From contig CAKMRJ010003334.1 in NCBI GenBank assembly GCA_928212115.1, positions 102,744,457 through 102,808,456 on the forward strand: 64,000 bases of DNA, written 5' to 3'. Below, in pieces: positions 1 through 12,250 of the stretch. The stretch comes from Lactuca virosa (taxonomy: Eukaryota; Streptophyta; Magnoliopsida; Asterales; Asteraceae). Under the pieces are notes generated by a model that made no database searches, had not been told where the DNA came from, and worked only from the letters and a program-made list of their open reading frames with translations. Position numbers and translations under genes: made by a program. How positions within the stretch are numbered: position 1 is the stretch's first letter; every line of letters begins with the position of its first letter.

Positions 1-90
1 ATCAATATGTCTCCTCATGACAATAACTGAGAAGTTACCAACCTAATATAATGACCACTAAAAACGATATGGAGTATCAATGACCATAAC

Positions 91-2719
91 TGTGACATCC
101 CCATTTTCACGGCCAGAAATGACCGATTTTGTTTATGCTTGTTTGAAAATCAGAGTAACATTTTAAATAAAAGTGTTGCGGAATTTGTCCCAAAACAGAA
201 TATGATAAAGATTTATCAAAAGCATTTCCAAGGAAATGTATTTCATTAAAAGAACTCGGGATGTCATGTTCGATACATATCAAAAGCATAAACAGTACAA
301 CATAAGCCTTACTACATTATTTAGTGTTTACAGGCCTATAATCCCTTATCTCTCATCCAAACATCTTTGCTTATGCCCCACTACCTGTAATACAAGAAAC
401 TGAGTGGGTCAGGCTTGAGAGCCTGGTGAGCGCATAGGGTTTTCAACCCACAATAAATAAGTTTATTAACTTTATCAAACCAAACAAACCCGATTACTCG
501 TTCCCGTTATCCTCACTTTACGTCCCTAAAACATCTAACACAAGGGACCTAGTCTAAGGACTTTCATCGGGGTGACAACACATGCTTCGGGGGTTCCTCA
601 GCAATTCATGTCAAATAAGGCAACCATGTGAGGGATGGAGTACTGCTGGTAAACACACAGTTCAAATAAACACCTACAGATTGCGAGCCTGCTAGCGTTC
701 CACTGGACTGTCTAGAATAGTATGTGGTCGTCATCTATACTCCGCTAGATGACTGGATCATCAATAACATCTATAACGAGGCCTCTCATTATTTTAGTTT
801 GTCACACAACAACTATTACATCTACCTATGTTTTACCCAACACATTTTGTAGATATAAAATACATATACAATTTAAATCATTTAAAACATGTATAAAATC
901 GTTCATCCAACATAGATAGCAAGTATATAGATAATATGCACACGTAGCACGTAATTTATATAAAATACTTCATATCTATGTGTAAGATGAAAATAACTAT
1001 GCACTCACCTTAACGTTCGATAGACGATTAGTGTTCTGGAATGGATGCAAGAAGGTCGAGTAGTATTTCCGTGAATACGAATCTCCGAGAAAATTTAGTT
1101 TCCTAAGGAAATATTAATATAATTAATATTTGGAGGGTAGTTTGGTAATTAACCAAGGTATAGGGTCCATTTACTAATTTAATAATTCAAATGGGGCTTT
1201 TAATTATTTTGAATAACTATAAGGACTATATGTAGTTAATTGAAATGGAAGTTTGGAAAAGAAAAAGGAAAAAGAAAAATATGTATATATGTTTCTTGCG
1301 TATTTACGTATATAAATGTTGTTTGTAAATTAGGAAATAAGAATGTGCTGCTTTGTAAACTAAACACAACTTGAGGGTTTGTTTTCAATAAAATAAATGG
1401 AAGTTTGAGTTTTATTTTCAGATTTTACTGATCAAACAAGCAATTCGTATGTATGGCTAATAAAAGAAATGAATGGTTTCTTTCTTTTGGCTACTGATCG
1501 AAAATACCTCACATATGTGCATGAGGTTTTAAGAAAGAAAACACATTAATTTTTCTTGCTTCCCTAGTGAGTTCGAACAACATAGGAAAAAAAATAAAAA
1601 AATAAAAATAAAAATAATAATCTTAGCGATGGAGGACTTACGGTGGCACCAAGATGGTAGTGATGGTGCAAGGTTGGTGCTGGACGGAGGAACTTGTGAC
1701 GTCAGTGGGTGGTCGATTTTGTGAGTGAGAAATGAAGGTGATGGCAGATTTTGTGATAGAGAGGGATATAGAGGGATTAAGATTGAGAGAGAGGGGAAGA
1801 AGAGGAAGATGATGGCAGATTTTGTGAGTGAGAAATGAAGGTGTCTAAGCCTCATTTTATAGTAAACACACACACTCACATACAAGTTTGAGTCATGCCT
1901 CCAGCTAAGCAATGTACTCACAAATTGAAGTGTGCAAGCAAAAGAGTGAGGATGAGGAGAAGATCACGTGGACAAGACCAAGAGGAGAAGCAATTGGCTG
2001 GCGATTTTCTCCCATGCAAGTCATGTGGGTCCACATGGGTTATTCCTCCTTTAATTGCCCAAAACACACAAAATCGGGTGTCTCGAGATCCGTGCATTGA
2101 GAAATTTTTTCGAGAATACCGTTAGAGTTTAATTCAAGGATTCTGGAACATTAAACGGAGTAATTTTTGGAGTTACGGATCTCCAGAAAATTGCGTTTGA
2201 AGTTTTGCGTCTAAACGGCTCGCGGTGTCCGTTTTCGTGACTTTTGTAAATATTTTTGTTAAAAATATTTCGAGTGTGAAATTAAATAATAGACTATAAC
2301 ATGAGTCCAAAAATGTAATCGGAAATCCCTTCGGCAAAGCGTAAGTACCTCAACGGATCGATTCGATTTTACGCGATTAAAGAAAAGCAGTGTTTTACTG
2401 TCTGGTTTTCTTAAAATTGTCGTATGTTTTGCATACGAACTCCGTTTTCGACGTTCTTTATATCGACGCATAGGCGGGAACGTACTCTACAACTTTATGT
2501 AAAGATATCGGGCTTATATCACACTTTAATTTTGACGCTTATTTTTATTCTTTATTAATTATACCTTTATAATTAAATTATAAGCACACAAATACACATA
2601 ATTCACATAGTATTCAAATATTTCATCTTTATTACTTCAAAAGAGTTATAATAGTTGACCTAGACTATTACATCATTACATCATCTGATAATGCTTAGCC
2701 CCGAAACCCGGACGTTACA
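91..2719 (+). mobile_element. Solo LTR of a Ty3-gypsy-like retrotransposon (copy 1)
   Basis: A 2629-bp sequence begins TGTGACATCC and ends GACGTTACA, the TG...CA form of plant gypsy LTRs. It is flanked by a perfect 5-bp direct repeat, ataac, at 86-90 and 2720-2724, as expected of a target-site duplication. No internal retroelement domain lies beside it, so it is a solo LTR left by LTR-LTR recombination. It shares long similar blocks with the LTR at 18043-20856, including the start, the block around 829-1010 and the tail motif with CATACGAACTCCGTTTTCG. Small ORFs inside it are not convincing genes. Confidence 0.9.
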
Positions 2720-2724
2720 ATAAC

Positions 2725-4335
2725 ACATTTCAAACTCATTTTAAGCAAAAATAATTGCTCCTACTCACACCCTCCACACACCTCCCCTCTCCAATGTCAT
2801 CTCCAATTATCGTTGGCCCACCTATCACTAACAATACAATCTGACTCTAAATCAAGTCGAAAGACCATGTCAAATATGATCTGCAGTGGCTGCGGTCCAA
2901 GCCACACTTCCTACCAAAATCTAATGGAATTTCCTTGACAAAAACATTTTTTTCAAAGTAGCCAAAGGAACGACATTAGACTCATCCATCTTTTGAATAA
3001 CTCTCATTATTTTAGAACACAAGCCAGTTTTAGAACCACGTATAACTGAACAAAACACGCAATCATTATTTTGAATGGCTTTAACAAGCTGAACCTAACA
3101 AACATCTCCTTAAAAAACAAACCACCAATGCTATTTTATAGTAAATCATTATTAAAGATCGAGATACTACATACACCAATACCTCCCTTTTCAAAGCTAG
3201 CTACAACTTGCTCCCAATTCACCAATGCTAACTTTCAACTGTCTTTATCACCACCCCAAACAAAATATCGTGCAACGACTCCAAGATATTAAGAATCCCT
3301 TCTTGCCAATATGGTCTTTTACTTCTCAACCATCGATTCCTTACTCCCTTTCCTACTCATGTTAGAATCGATAGGAAACCAAACATAAGTAAAATGAAAT
3401 TTACCAACAGTACACCCACAACGAGAAGCAATATATTGGACTATACCCCGAGCAACACACACCATATAAATCTGACTTCTGCATATTTAACTTCAAGCTA
3501 CACATAAGAAATAACTCATGTAAAACTTGGGAGATGCTATTAGTTTCTTGTAAACCCCACTCTAAAACAAAAACCACATCATCTGAATATAGAATATAGG
3601 AAAGTCGAACTCTTGGTTTCCCACCCTAACTCCACGAATGTAGTTATTGGCAATGTCATATTGAATCAAAACATGCAGTCCCTCCATGTCTAAAATAAAT
3701 AAGAATGAAGGTAATGGATCTCCCTGCCTGAGACCTCGAAACAATGAAAGCTTTGACGTCGGGCTGTCATTCGATAAAATTGATTCTCTGGCAGAAAAAA
3801 GACAAGATTGAATCCAATCTCTCAATTTATCTCCAAACCCAAGAGCCTCGATAACATGGTCAAGATACTACTAACTCAAAGATTTACACGTTTTTTCGAA
3901 GTAAATCTTGAAGATCATTAACTTTCACTTTTTTATTTTTATACCAATAAACTATTTCTCCCAGCATAAGTGGGCCCTCAAGAATTTTCCTTCATTTAAT
4001 AAAGACAAATTGTTCCTCCTTAAACCAATCCGCCAAAGTCTTTAACCAAACGTATAACTAAAATATTACGATAATCTAATATTGAACCCCTACAAGAGAG
4101 ATCGGTCTAAAGTCCTTCACAAAAAAAGGTTTTGAACCTTCGAAATTAACGTTATGAAGGCCCATTACACCCATAAGGCATAATCCTGGTAATAAAAAAA
4201 CTCATGGACATTAGCCTACACTATTGTTTATCATTATCGACTAAATTTTTTTAATAAATTTGAATGTGAAGCCATCTGGTTCCGGAGTTTTGTCTCCACC
4301 ATATAACGGGGTCCCACAAGACTTTTTGACATCCC
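2725..4335 (-). pseudogene. LINE (L1-type) reverse transcriptase remnant
   Basis: Read on the minus strand, this stretch gives broken pieces of a plant L1-type ORF2 in the right order. First comes a KTPEPDGFTFKF block (canonical K-x-PGPDGF) near 4300, then DFKTDLS (canonical DFRPISL), then a GRNxLL block near 3970. The longest open piece (3562-3825) carries FRGLRQGDPLP and MEGLH, the reverse transcriptase fingers/palm motif. Towards 2740 there is a GCTVGKFHFTYVWFPI block and a WGGDKDS...NWEQV block, both typical of the region after the RT domain. Many stops and frameshifts make it non-functional. Positions 1-90 probably continue the same LINE (a NFSV...RRHID-like block), so the solo LTR at 91-2719 would be nested in it. 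Family assignment rests on motif recognition; exact ends are uncertain. Confidence 0.8.
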
Positions 4336-5300
4336 TATGTCTTAATAGCATATACTTGTGAGTTGTATGTGAATAAAGAAAAATATAATATATAGAATTT
4401 TATTTAATATTATTTTAGCTATTTCTATAGTTAATTAATATAAAAACTACTCATTTAGTCATTTTCTAACTTCCACCATAATAATTTCAAGATAGCATAA
4501 TTCTTAATTTTATGTATTCCTTGTTGGAAGTAATTTATGATTTAATTTAATTTTTAATTATTGTTGTTGATAATTAATTTAAAATCAATTTTTTATATAT
4601 ATTTTGTTAATTATGTTAAATAAATAGTTTGTAACCTTTTATTTTTGGTCCTTTTTCTAAATTTTAATATATCATTACTTTGTTATTTGTTATTAATAAA
4701 TAAATAGAAAAATAATATCAAGTACTTGAAAAGATTTACATTAATTTGTAGGAGGTAATGAATAAAATTTTAAATTAATACGATAAAAAATAATTATTTA
4801 TTTTGAACCAATTTGTTTGGCTAGATATACATCACTAGTTTGAACGGGCCCAAGTTGTTTAGATCATATCCAAGCTGGTTTTTTTTCGTCGAGTTTTGTT
4901 ATGCCTAAGCCGAGGCCAGTATAAAGCTCAAATGTGTACACTTAGTTGTAGTAGTAGTAATACCATGGGCTAAAGAAGGATGGTTTTGGTTAAAACATAA
5001 TCATGATTTCAAAATTCACTATAATTCTCCATCAGCTTAATAAATTATAAGAATACTTTGGTCTTCTTTTTTAAATATATAACTGAGTTTCATAGTATTA
5101 CAATAGAGAATCTACATAGAGAATTTATGTATATAAAAAAAATTAATGACTAAAATAGATATGTATACATGTCGATTTCATACATCCTGAATGGACGAGA
5201 TCATTGGGTTGGAAGGGTTGGTTTTTGAATCCATGTGTGGGAAAATGATGGGATTTTCATACAACCTCGGCCTACTAGACTACTGTATAAGTTTTTTTTA
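4336..5300. other. AT-rich spacer, no gene seen
   Basis: The stretch is strongly AT-rich with poly-A and poly-T runs. I see no domain, splice structure or clear repeat. It separates the LINE remnant from the fold-back element that begins at 5301. Confidence 0.6.
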
Positions 5301-5835
5301 GACAAAATTATAAAAATGGTCCCCGTGGTTTGCCAAAAGTCACAAAGTCAGTCTCTGCTAATTTTTTTTTATGCAAATGGTTCTTGTGGTTTGCAAAACT
5401 TGCAAAGATGGCCATTATTACTAACACTGTTAGTATTGAGCCGTTAGGGGCTGAATTTGTAAGGGCATTTTCGTCTTTTTAAGTATAAAGGGACTGAATT
5501 CGTGATATTTGATAAACCACAGGGACCATTTTCGAAGTTTGTTTGAAAAAGTGAAATAATTAGCTTAACAAACTTCGAAAATGGTCCCTGTGGTTTATCA
5601 AATGTCACGAATTTCGAAAATGGTCCCTATGGTTTATCAAATGTCACGAATTCAGTCCCTTTATACTTGAAAATACGAAAATGCCCTTACAGATTCAGTC
5701 CCTAACGGCTCAATACTAACGGTGTTAGTAAAAATGGTCATCTTTGCAAGTTTTGCAAACTACAAGGACCATTTGCATCAAAAACTGACTTTGTGACTTT
5801 TGGCAAACCACAGGGACTATTTTTGTAATTTTGTC
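5301..5835. mobile_element. Fold-back element with arms of about 250 bp
   Basis: The left arm (about 5301-5550) and right arm (about 5567-5835) are imperfect reverse complements, so the element folds into a near-complete hairpin with a loop of under 20 bp. Both arms carry blocks such as ATGGTCCCTGTGGTTT. The right arm has an extra internal copy of about 50 bp near 5580-5650. The element starts GACAAAATTA and ends TAATTTTGTC. It is flanked on both sides by a run of seven to eight T followed by A (5292-5300 and 5836-5843), compatible with an 8-9 bp target duplication of a Mutator-like element. It has no coding capacity. Confidence 0.8.
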
Positions 5836-5843
5836 TTTTTTTA

Positions 5844-7270
5844 GGGTAAATTACAACAATCGTCCCTCGTGTAGGTGCCAAAAAGCACGTTTAGTCCCTA
5901 TTTTCAAAAATTAACTCGGACCGTCCCTCATTTGATTAAAAGGTGCACGTTTGGTCCCTCGTAGACATAAAATGACTATCTTGCCCTTTTCTTTTTATTT
6001 TCATTCATTTTTCAGGTTTATAATTTATTTTATCATTTTATTTTATTAATTATAATTCTTTAAAAAATCAAGTGGTCCTTATATCACCCCTGGAAAAACC
6101 CATCCGACAAGCACCACCCAATACCACCGATAACCACCACCCAATACTTCCAACAACCACCTGTAATCAGCTTCTCCGACGATCCCATATCCATAATCAC
6201 GATGTTCAAAAAACCTCAGCGATTTAAGCTTTTATGTCTGAAAAACAAACCCTAGAATAGAGTTGCAGATAAATATCGATTTGCTGATAAACACACACAT
6301 GTGTATGTATTTGTGTTCATGTTCGTTTATGGGATAATAAACACTGATTTGAAGTTTTCCAAATCTACACAAGTACTTGAAGGATTTCGTTCTTAAGGGT
6401 TCGATTTGCAAATGGGTGTAGTTCTTGAAGGTGCATTTGCAGATTTACATATCCATATTGGTGTGAATATTCGATCTGCAACTCACTGAAACCTCTGAAG
6501 TTCAAGAAAGAGGAGATGTTGTTATAGAAGCATATAGGCGGCGGTGGAGGAGCTTGATCTCAAAACCTAAGAGATCGATGACATCTGTAACGAAACCCTA
6601 GCTGACGTCGATGGCGGCGGAGCTCGATCTGTCAAACCCTAGCCGACGTCAATGGTGACGCATAAACCCTAGTCGCCTCTTGTTTTTCCGGCGAGAGGGT
6701 AGCGAATCTGCATCCTCTCAAAGCTTCTACCTTTCCATTTAGATATGCACTCCAACAAGAGGCTAGATCCTTTGACGGTACTGATGATGGAACGGTGACA
6801 AGTGGTGTTCGAAGAGGTTGATTATCGGTTGTTGTACAAGGAGGGTGGCGATGGTGAATGAGGTGGTGGTTCGTGGCTATTTTTCAGGGAAATAGGTGGT
6901 GGTTGCATTGAATTTCGGTGGTGATTATGCATTCCAGTGGTGGTTGTGTATTCCGGTAGTGGTAGTTGTGCTTTCTGGTGGTGGTGGTGGTGGTGGTGCT
7001 TAAGTCTTCTTCAACGAAATTGAAAGAGATAGATATAAATATTAGGTTTAATAATTAATTAGAAAAATCAAGAATAAATGAAAAATAAATTGTAAAGGGT
7101 ATTTTAGTCATTCCATGTCTCATAAGGGATGAAATATGCAAATTTAAATTAACGAGGGACGAAACGTGCATCTTTTTACGATATAAGGGACGATCCGAGT
7201 TAATTTTTGAAAATAGAGACTAAACGTGCTTTTTGGCACCTGCACGAGGGACGATCCGTGTAATTTACCC
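5844..7270. mobile_element. Non-autonomous Mutator-like element with long terminal inverted repeats
   Basis: The terminal inverted repeats run about 150-175 bp (left about 5844-5990, right about 7095-7270). They start GGGTAAATTAC on the left and end GTAATTTACCC on the right, with shared blocks such as AAAGCACGTTTAG and TTTTCAAAAATTAACTCGGA. The element abuts the fold-back element and is flanked by T-runs ending in A (5836-5843 and 7271-7280). The interior (about 6090-7010) is non-repetitive and includes a GGTGGTGGT-rich stretch, but I recognise no coding domain or transposase. Its right end lies only 322 bp before the start codon of the LRR gene. Confidence 0.75.
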
Positions 7271-7591
7271 TTTTTTTTTATCTGCTCGCAATAAATATCA
7301 ATCGGATCATAAAACGGGTCGGAATCAGGCATACCGATTACCGCATACTCGCATAGTACCCAAGATTTATTTCTTTCTTGATCAACTGTTCTACTACACC
7401 ATCACCGATAACTTGAATTCAGCTGGAAATCTGCGATTAGTTTAGTTTTTTCAGAATCTGATGCTCTTCTGTTATCGTTGATTGAAATCTTGGCGCATTC
7501 GATTACTAGTATGCTTTGATCGAGCCGGAAATTATGTAGTGGTGGTCAGTTGTTACTTTCTTGCTATCTTCGTAGAGGAAATCATTGAAGA
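7271..7591 (+). promoter_or_regulatory. Likely promoter/5' UTR of the LRR gene
   Basis: This short interval lies between the Mutator-like element and the first coding exon. I see no clear TATA box at the usual distance. The promoter could therefore be TATA-less, or lie partly inside the transposon's right inverted repeat. The assignment rests on position only. Confidence 0.4.
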
Positions 7592-10500
7592 ATGTCTGAA
7601 GTTCCTTCGTTGATCACTTTATGCATAGGCGCAATTAAAGATGCAATCCTTGAAGGTGAGTTCTTAGAAGATGTTGTTTGTGGTTATGGTAGTCGTAAAC
7701 ATTTTCTTTGAGGATTCGATTGGAGGCCACTTAGTTAGGGTTAATTAAGGTTACATGTTTTGTTTTACATTTCTGCTAGCATGGGAGTTTCCATCTGCAA
7801 ATTAAGATAGAACAGTGGTAGTATTTGGAAATAATTAGAAGTTAAGTTTTGATTTTGGTTCAAAATTGAATTGCTTGATTGTAGGTGTGAAACATCTAAT
7901 TGATCAATTTTGCTTTTTTTTGTTTGTGCAGAAAATGGCAATTTACCTTTTGTTTACAAACTTCCTGCGGAATTGTTTGATCAGCTCTTACCGAACTTAC
8001 CTCCTCTTGCACTGCAGAATCTACAGGAAGCCATGTTTGTTCCTCTATCTTTGATCTCTCTCTAAGTCGTTTCTTTTCTTTTTGTTGATATGTTGTGTGT
8101 GTGGACATAGATATGTTCTTATACACAATTTCCATGAGCATTACTCACAAACACTTATTGTTTTTATCTTTACAAACACTGATAATTCATGTCATGATAT
8201 CAACCTGATGCACATAGGCTTTTTACTATCTTTGCAGACCATCGATTAGCTCTACTGATCAGGGTTTTGCTGATGATTGCTTAAAACCTTCAAGAAAACG
8301 GAAAAGGTTTTATAACAAGTCCTTTGGTTGAAAACATATAATTTGAACAGCAAAACAGCATATGAGCTGTAAACATTTCTTTGCAGATTCGAGAACTTTG
8401 ATATAGCATGGAAAGCCCTATATGAATCAAGATGGTCAGATGTTCAGAAGTTCACAGTGGATTCCTTACCAGAAGATGTTCAACTTCAACAGGATGAGTC
8501 AACCACCAACTGGCAGCAGATTTATTGGGAAAGACATCTGCAAAAGTATGCAACCTGTTTGAATACACATAGTGGATATTTATTTTTTGATATTCAATCG
8601 TATCATCTGAGTTTGACTGACATCTTAACAGTTGCCTTGATGCAGTAGCTGAGTTGGTTTCCATCACCCTGTTTGATGGCTTTCTTGGTGAAGTTGAAAT
8701 TTCAGGTAATTTCTACTGGCTTTTGTTTGCTTCTGTAAAGAACATCACATCACATCACACACAATTTTTGTTTCTGCAGATGCATTGTTAAAGTCTATTA
8801 CATACGAGAGGCGCCTGAGCATGCCAAAAAGCTATCTAAAATTAGAATATCATTGTGAAAGATTTGGTCTATATGCCAGGTAAAAGAAAACCTTGCCTCT
8901 GATCCTCTCTTCTTTCTGCAATTCAATGTGGAGATATCTGTTTATCAAGCTTTGACCTTTACTTTTTCAAATGCAGATGTTTGAGACTCCGTAATGTCCA
9001 TTGTGTTGCAGAAATTGGTGTAACTTACACAAACTACAAGTCACATTTTTTTTCTTGTATTATTTATTGATTTTGTTTTTGTGTAACAGCATTTATTGAG
9101 GAAAAGTCGGTTGGAATATTTGGAAACACACTGGATCAAGTCAAAGGAGCAGGTAATAAGTATTTCTTGATGGTTTTGCAGCTACTTTAGTTTCTTCCAT
9201 TAATAAAAGATTAAGTTTTTTGTTTTTCAGGTTGCTGGACTCTGTAAACTTCTGGAGCAAAACAAAGACACTCTGTCAACACTTGAATTTCTCAATTGCA
9301 AGCTTCCTGCATCTCTTGTCACTGCAATTTGTGATTCACTCTGCGTGAAGGGATTTGAAACAAATGTGATTAAAAACTTCTCAATTAAAAGATCAAGCTT
9401 TCTTGACAGCTCATATTTTCCATTACCTCTTGGTTTGGAATCATTATTATCAGCAGCAAGGTGTGTTTGTGTGTGTGTGTTTTGGTTGTCATTTAGTTAT
9501 GCTGATATCATAAATAATTAAATATCATCTCTGACTTGTTAAAAATGATTTTTTGAACAGTGGTTTGACTAAATTGAGCCTCTCTGATAGTCACATATGG
9601 TGGAAAACTGCAAAAATGTTGTTTGATACCCTTCTTGACACCGAATCCGGTTTACAAGTTTTGGATCTCTCAGAAAACTGTGTGAGTAATTTAGTGTAAA
9701 AAATTTTATTTTTATAATATATGAATGATTTTAAATTATATTATCAACATTTCAGATTGCGGGTTGGCTTTCCCATTTCAAATGGGGATCACCAAATTGT
9801 ATCAAACCACATATAAAAATCAACAAATCCCTCCCCTCATTACGTGTACTCAATCTCAGGTTTTTTCTTTTAACCTTTCTGGAGTATTTATTATTTAGTT
9901 TAATATTTTATTTTTTTTCATGATTTTGACATTTGCCTATTTGCAGAAGCTGCAATTTACAGAAATCCGATGTAGATTGCCTTAAAAATGTGATGACTTA
10001 TATGCCAAATCTAGAGGTCTTAAATTTAAGCGAAAATCAATTACAAGATGAAGGGATCAAGTCAGTAGCTTTTTCATTCCCTATATAAATATAAGTAACT
10101 TTTAGGATCAAATCAGTTCATATATTTATAACTTTTTTCATCTTTTATATATTTTTAGAGTCTTGATTCTATGTTTGGTTGAAAAATCCAAGTGTCCTAC
10201 TCCCCTTGCTGAGCTGTACTTGGAACACTGTGAGCTTTCGTGTATGGGAGCAAGTCAACTTTTAAAATTTCTTGAATCATTAAAAACCCCTCTTAAATCT
10301 CTATCACTTGGATATAATTATCTAAGCAGGTTTGCTTCTCTCTCTCTTTTTTTTTATATTTTTATTTTTAAATATTTCTGTTGTTGAACAAACTTTTTCC
10401 CCGCAGCAACTTCGGCCCATTTTTGGGGAAATTCTTACTTTCGGGTATCCAAGAGATTGATATTAAAGGAATCGGATTAGGTTCTGGTTTTTCAGATGCA

Positions 10501-11013
10501 CAACAAGAAATTACACAAGAGATAAGTCTTGTTCGCATCAATATAAGGTTTTTACTTTTTTTTTTTTTATAACTACATTATATACATATTGTTAATGTAT
10601 AAAAAAAATTATGTTTATAATTTTTGCATAGTGATAACTCGGGTGGAGTGGGAACAGCGAATCTTTTGTCAAAGTTGATTTCAGAGGCTCCAAATCTTGT
10701 TTCAATCAATGCAAGTGATAATTGGATACCAATTGAGTCATTTCCAGCTATATGCTCATGCTTGAAAGCCTCAAAAGGTGAACTACTCTCTCTTTTTTTT
10801 TTCTTTTAAAAAAATAGGTTGCTATTATTGGAAATAATGTGTGGTATATGTTTATGATGTTTAGGGAAACTCGAGCATTTAGACTTGAGGCAGAATCCAT
10901 TATGCAACAAACCGAATATTGCTTCTCTACTAGCTGAATTTCAAGTAAATGGAAAACCGGATATGTTAGTTTCACCACCCTTTTCAAATGTGCTTTATGA
11001 CAATGATCCATAG
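7592..11013 (+). CDS. Leucine-rich repeat protein with BC-box-like N-terminus (16 exons)
   Basis: Exons, read by GT-AG sites and frame continuity: 7592-7655, 7932-8034, 8238-8306, 8387-8545, 8632-8705, 8780-8879, 8977-9019, 9090-9152, 9231-9460, 9561-9681, 9756-9859, 9947-10060, 10159-10329, 10407-10547, 10632-10777, 10865-11013. They sum to 1851 nt, or 616 residues plus TAG. Residues 6-15 (SLITLCIGAI) match the BC-box consensus (S/T/P)LxxxCxxx(A/I/L/V) exactly. LPAELFDQLLP (32-42) and FDIAWKALY (83-91) resemble the F-box-like part of Elongin A. KPSRKRKR (72-79) is a candidate nuclear signal. Leucine-rich repeats fill about residues 300-600, for example LQVLDLSENC, LEVLNLSENQL, LAELYLEHC and LEHLDLRQNPL. 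The layout recalls animal LRRC41, an Elongin-binding LRR protein. I infer a substrate receptor role in a cullin ligase. The gene model is strong; the function is not proven. The start chosen is the first ATG that splices in frame. An AATAAA lies near 11291. Confidence 0.88.
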
Positions 11014-11706
11014 CTCAACATATATATAATATAATATAATATGTAACTACTAAGTAATTAATTTATTTAATATATAGTAATAGTATGATGTATAAAGCCT
11101 TTATATAATAATAACTTATTACTACAGTTTTAATTTGCTTTTTAGGGTAGTTTTTGCTGTTGTTTTCATTTCATGTGGGTGGGCCCTGGTTTTAAGCTTT
11201 TGATAAAAGTGTTTTTTTTTTTTGAGTTGAACTAACTAGCTAGCCAGGCTGTAAAGATTACTTCGTTTTTATGTAATTATTACTATACAAATAAAGGAGT
11301 GTACATCCAAAAGAGGAACTTCTCTTATTTGCCACTTTCTTGAGGAAACATTTGTTACAGTTGTCATGTAAAATCAATTAAATATTTTTGTTTTTAACAA
11401 AAAGAGGAGGAAGTAATTGTTTTGTGTAGATGTGATTGATTTGTTAGGTGGTTATTTTGCATAGGAATGTGTGGGTTTTTGTAGGTCGGATTGATTTGTT
11501 ATAGGATTTGATGACAAGGACATGATAAAATAATCTTTTTTTTTTTAAATAAAGATGGGTTGGTGGTTTGGCTTTGTCATCAAGTTATACCTTATCTTTT
11601 TATTTTTGTCTATCATCTCTTTGGAACATTTGTTGTGATTTATTTCACAAATGCTATTATTCTTTCACATAAAAGGGAAAACTAACAAATGATTTTGAAA
11701 TTGTAT

Positions 11707-11708
<2 letters not shown>

Positions 11709-11781
<73 letters not shown>
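11709..11781. repeat. (TA)n microsatellite
   Basis: An uninterrupted TA dinucleotide run of about 73 bp. Open frames across it (Tyr-Ile repeats) are artefacts of the repeat. Confidence 0.95.
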
Positions 11782-11783
<2 letters not shown>

Positions 11784-12055
11784 TTCCTAATTGTTGGTTG
11801 ATAATTCGTGGAGTTTTAAGCTTTTGTAAGCTCAATGAAGTCTTACTAGAAAAGTGACAAGATATGTATATATGTATTCTTATCAAGCTTGCCAAAAAAA
11901 TTCAATAACATAATTATTTTCATTGGCCAAAAAAAATCAATAACATAATTATTTTCATTGGCATATATTTACCAAAAGTTTTACTACATAATTTTACCAA
12001 AAGACATTCGTATGGTTTCTCCATAAAAATGGAAAAAGAAAAATCAAGATGCTAA

Positions 12056-12250
12056 TGTTATAATTTAAGTTTTTCAATTTCGGTTAGAAGAAAATGATGA
12101 AGTTAGGAAAAAGTTACTAAAAGTTTAACTACTTAAATTATAATTTAAGTTTTTCAATCTCGGTTAGAAGAAAATAATAAAATGATAAAGTTTGGAAAAC
12201 GTTACCAAAAGTTTAACTACTTAAATTTTAATTTAAGTTTTTCGATCTTA
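12056..12250. repeat. Degenerate tandem repeat, unit about 100 bp
   Basis: The block TAATTTAAGTTTTTCAAT followed by TCGGTTAGAAGAAAA and GTTTAACTACTTAAA recurs two to three times in tandem with small changes. It is non-coding. Confidence 0.7.

Noticed and set aside
1529..1921. 130-codon open frame on the minus strand
   Set aside because: It lies inside the solo LTR, is low-complexity Ser/Leu/Phe-rich and has no recognisable domain.
11665..11895. Tyr-Ile repeat open frames over TA tracts (also 19869-20268, 47833-48018, 54303-54491)
   Set aside because: They arise from (TA)n microsatellites and have no coding features.
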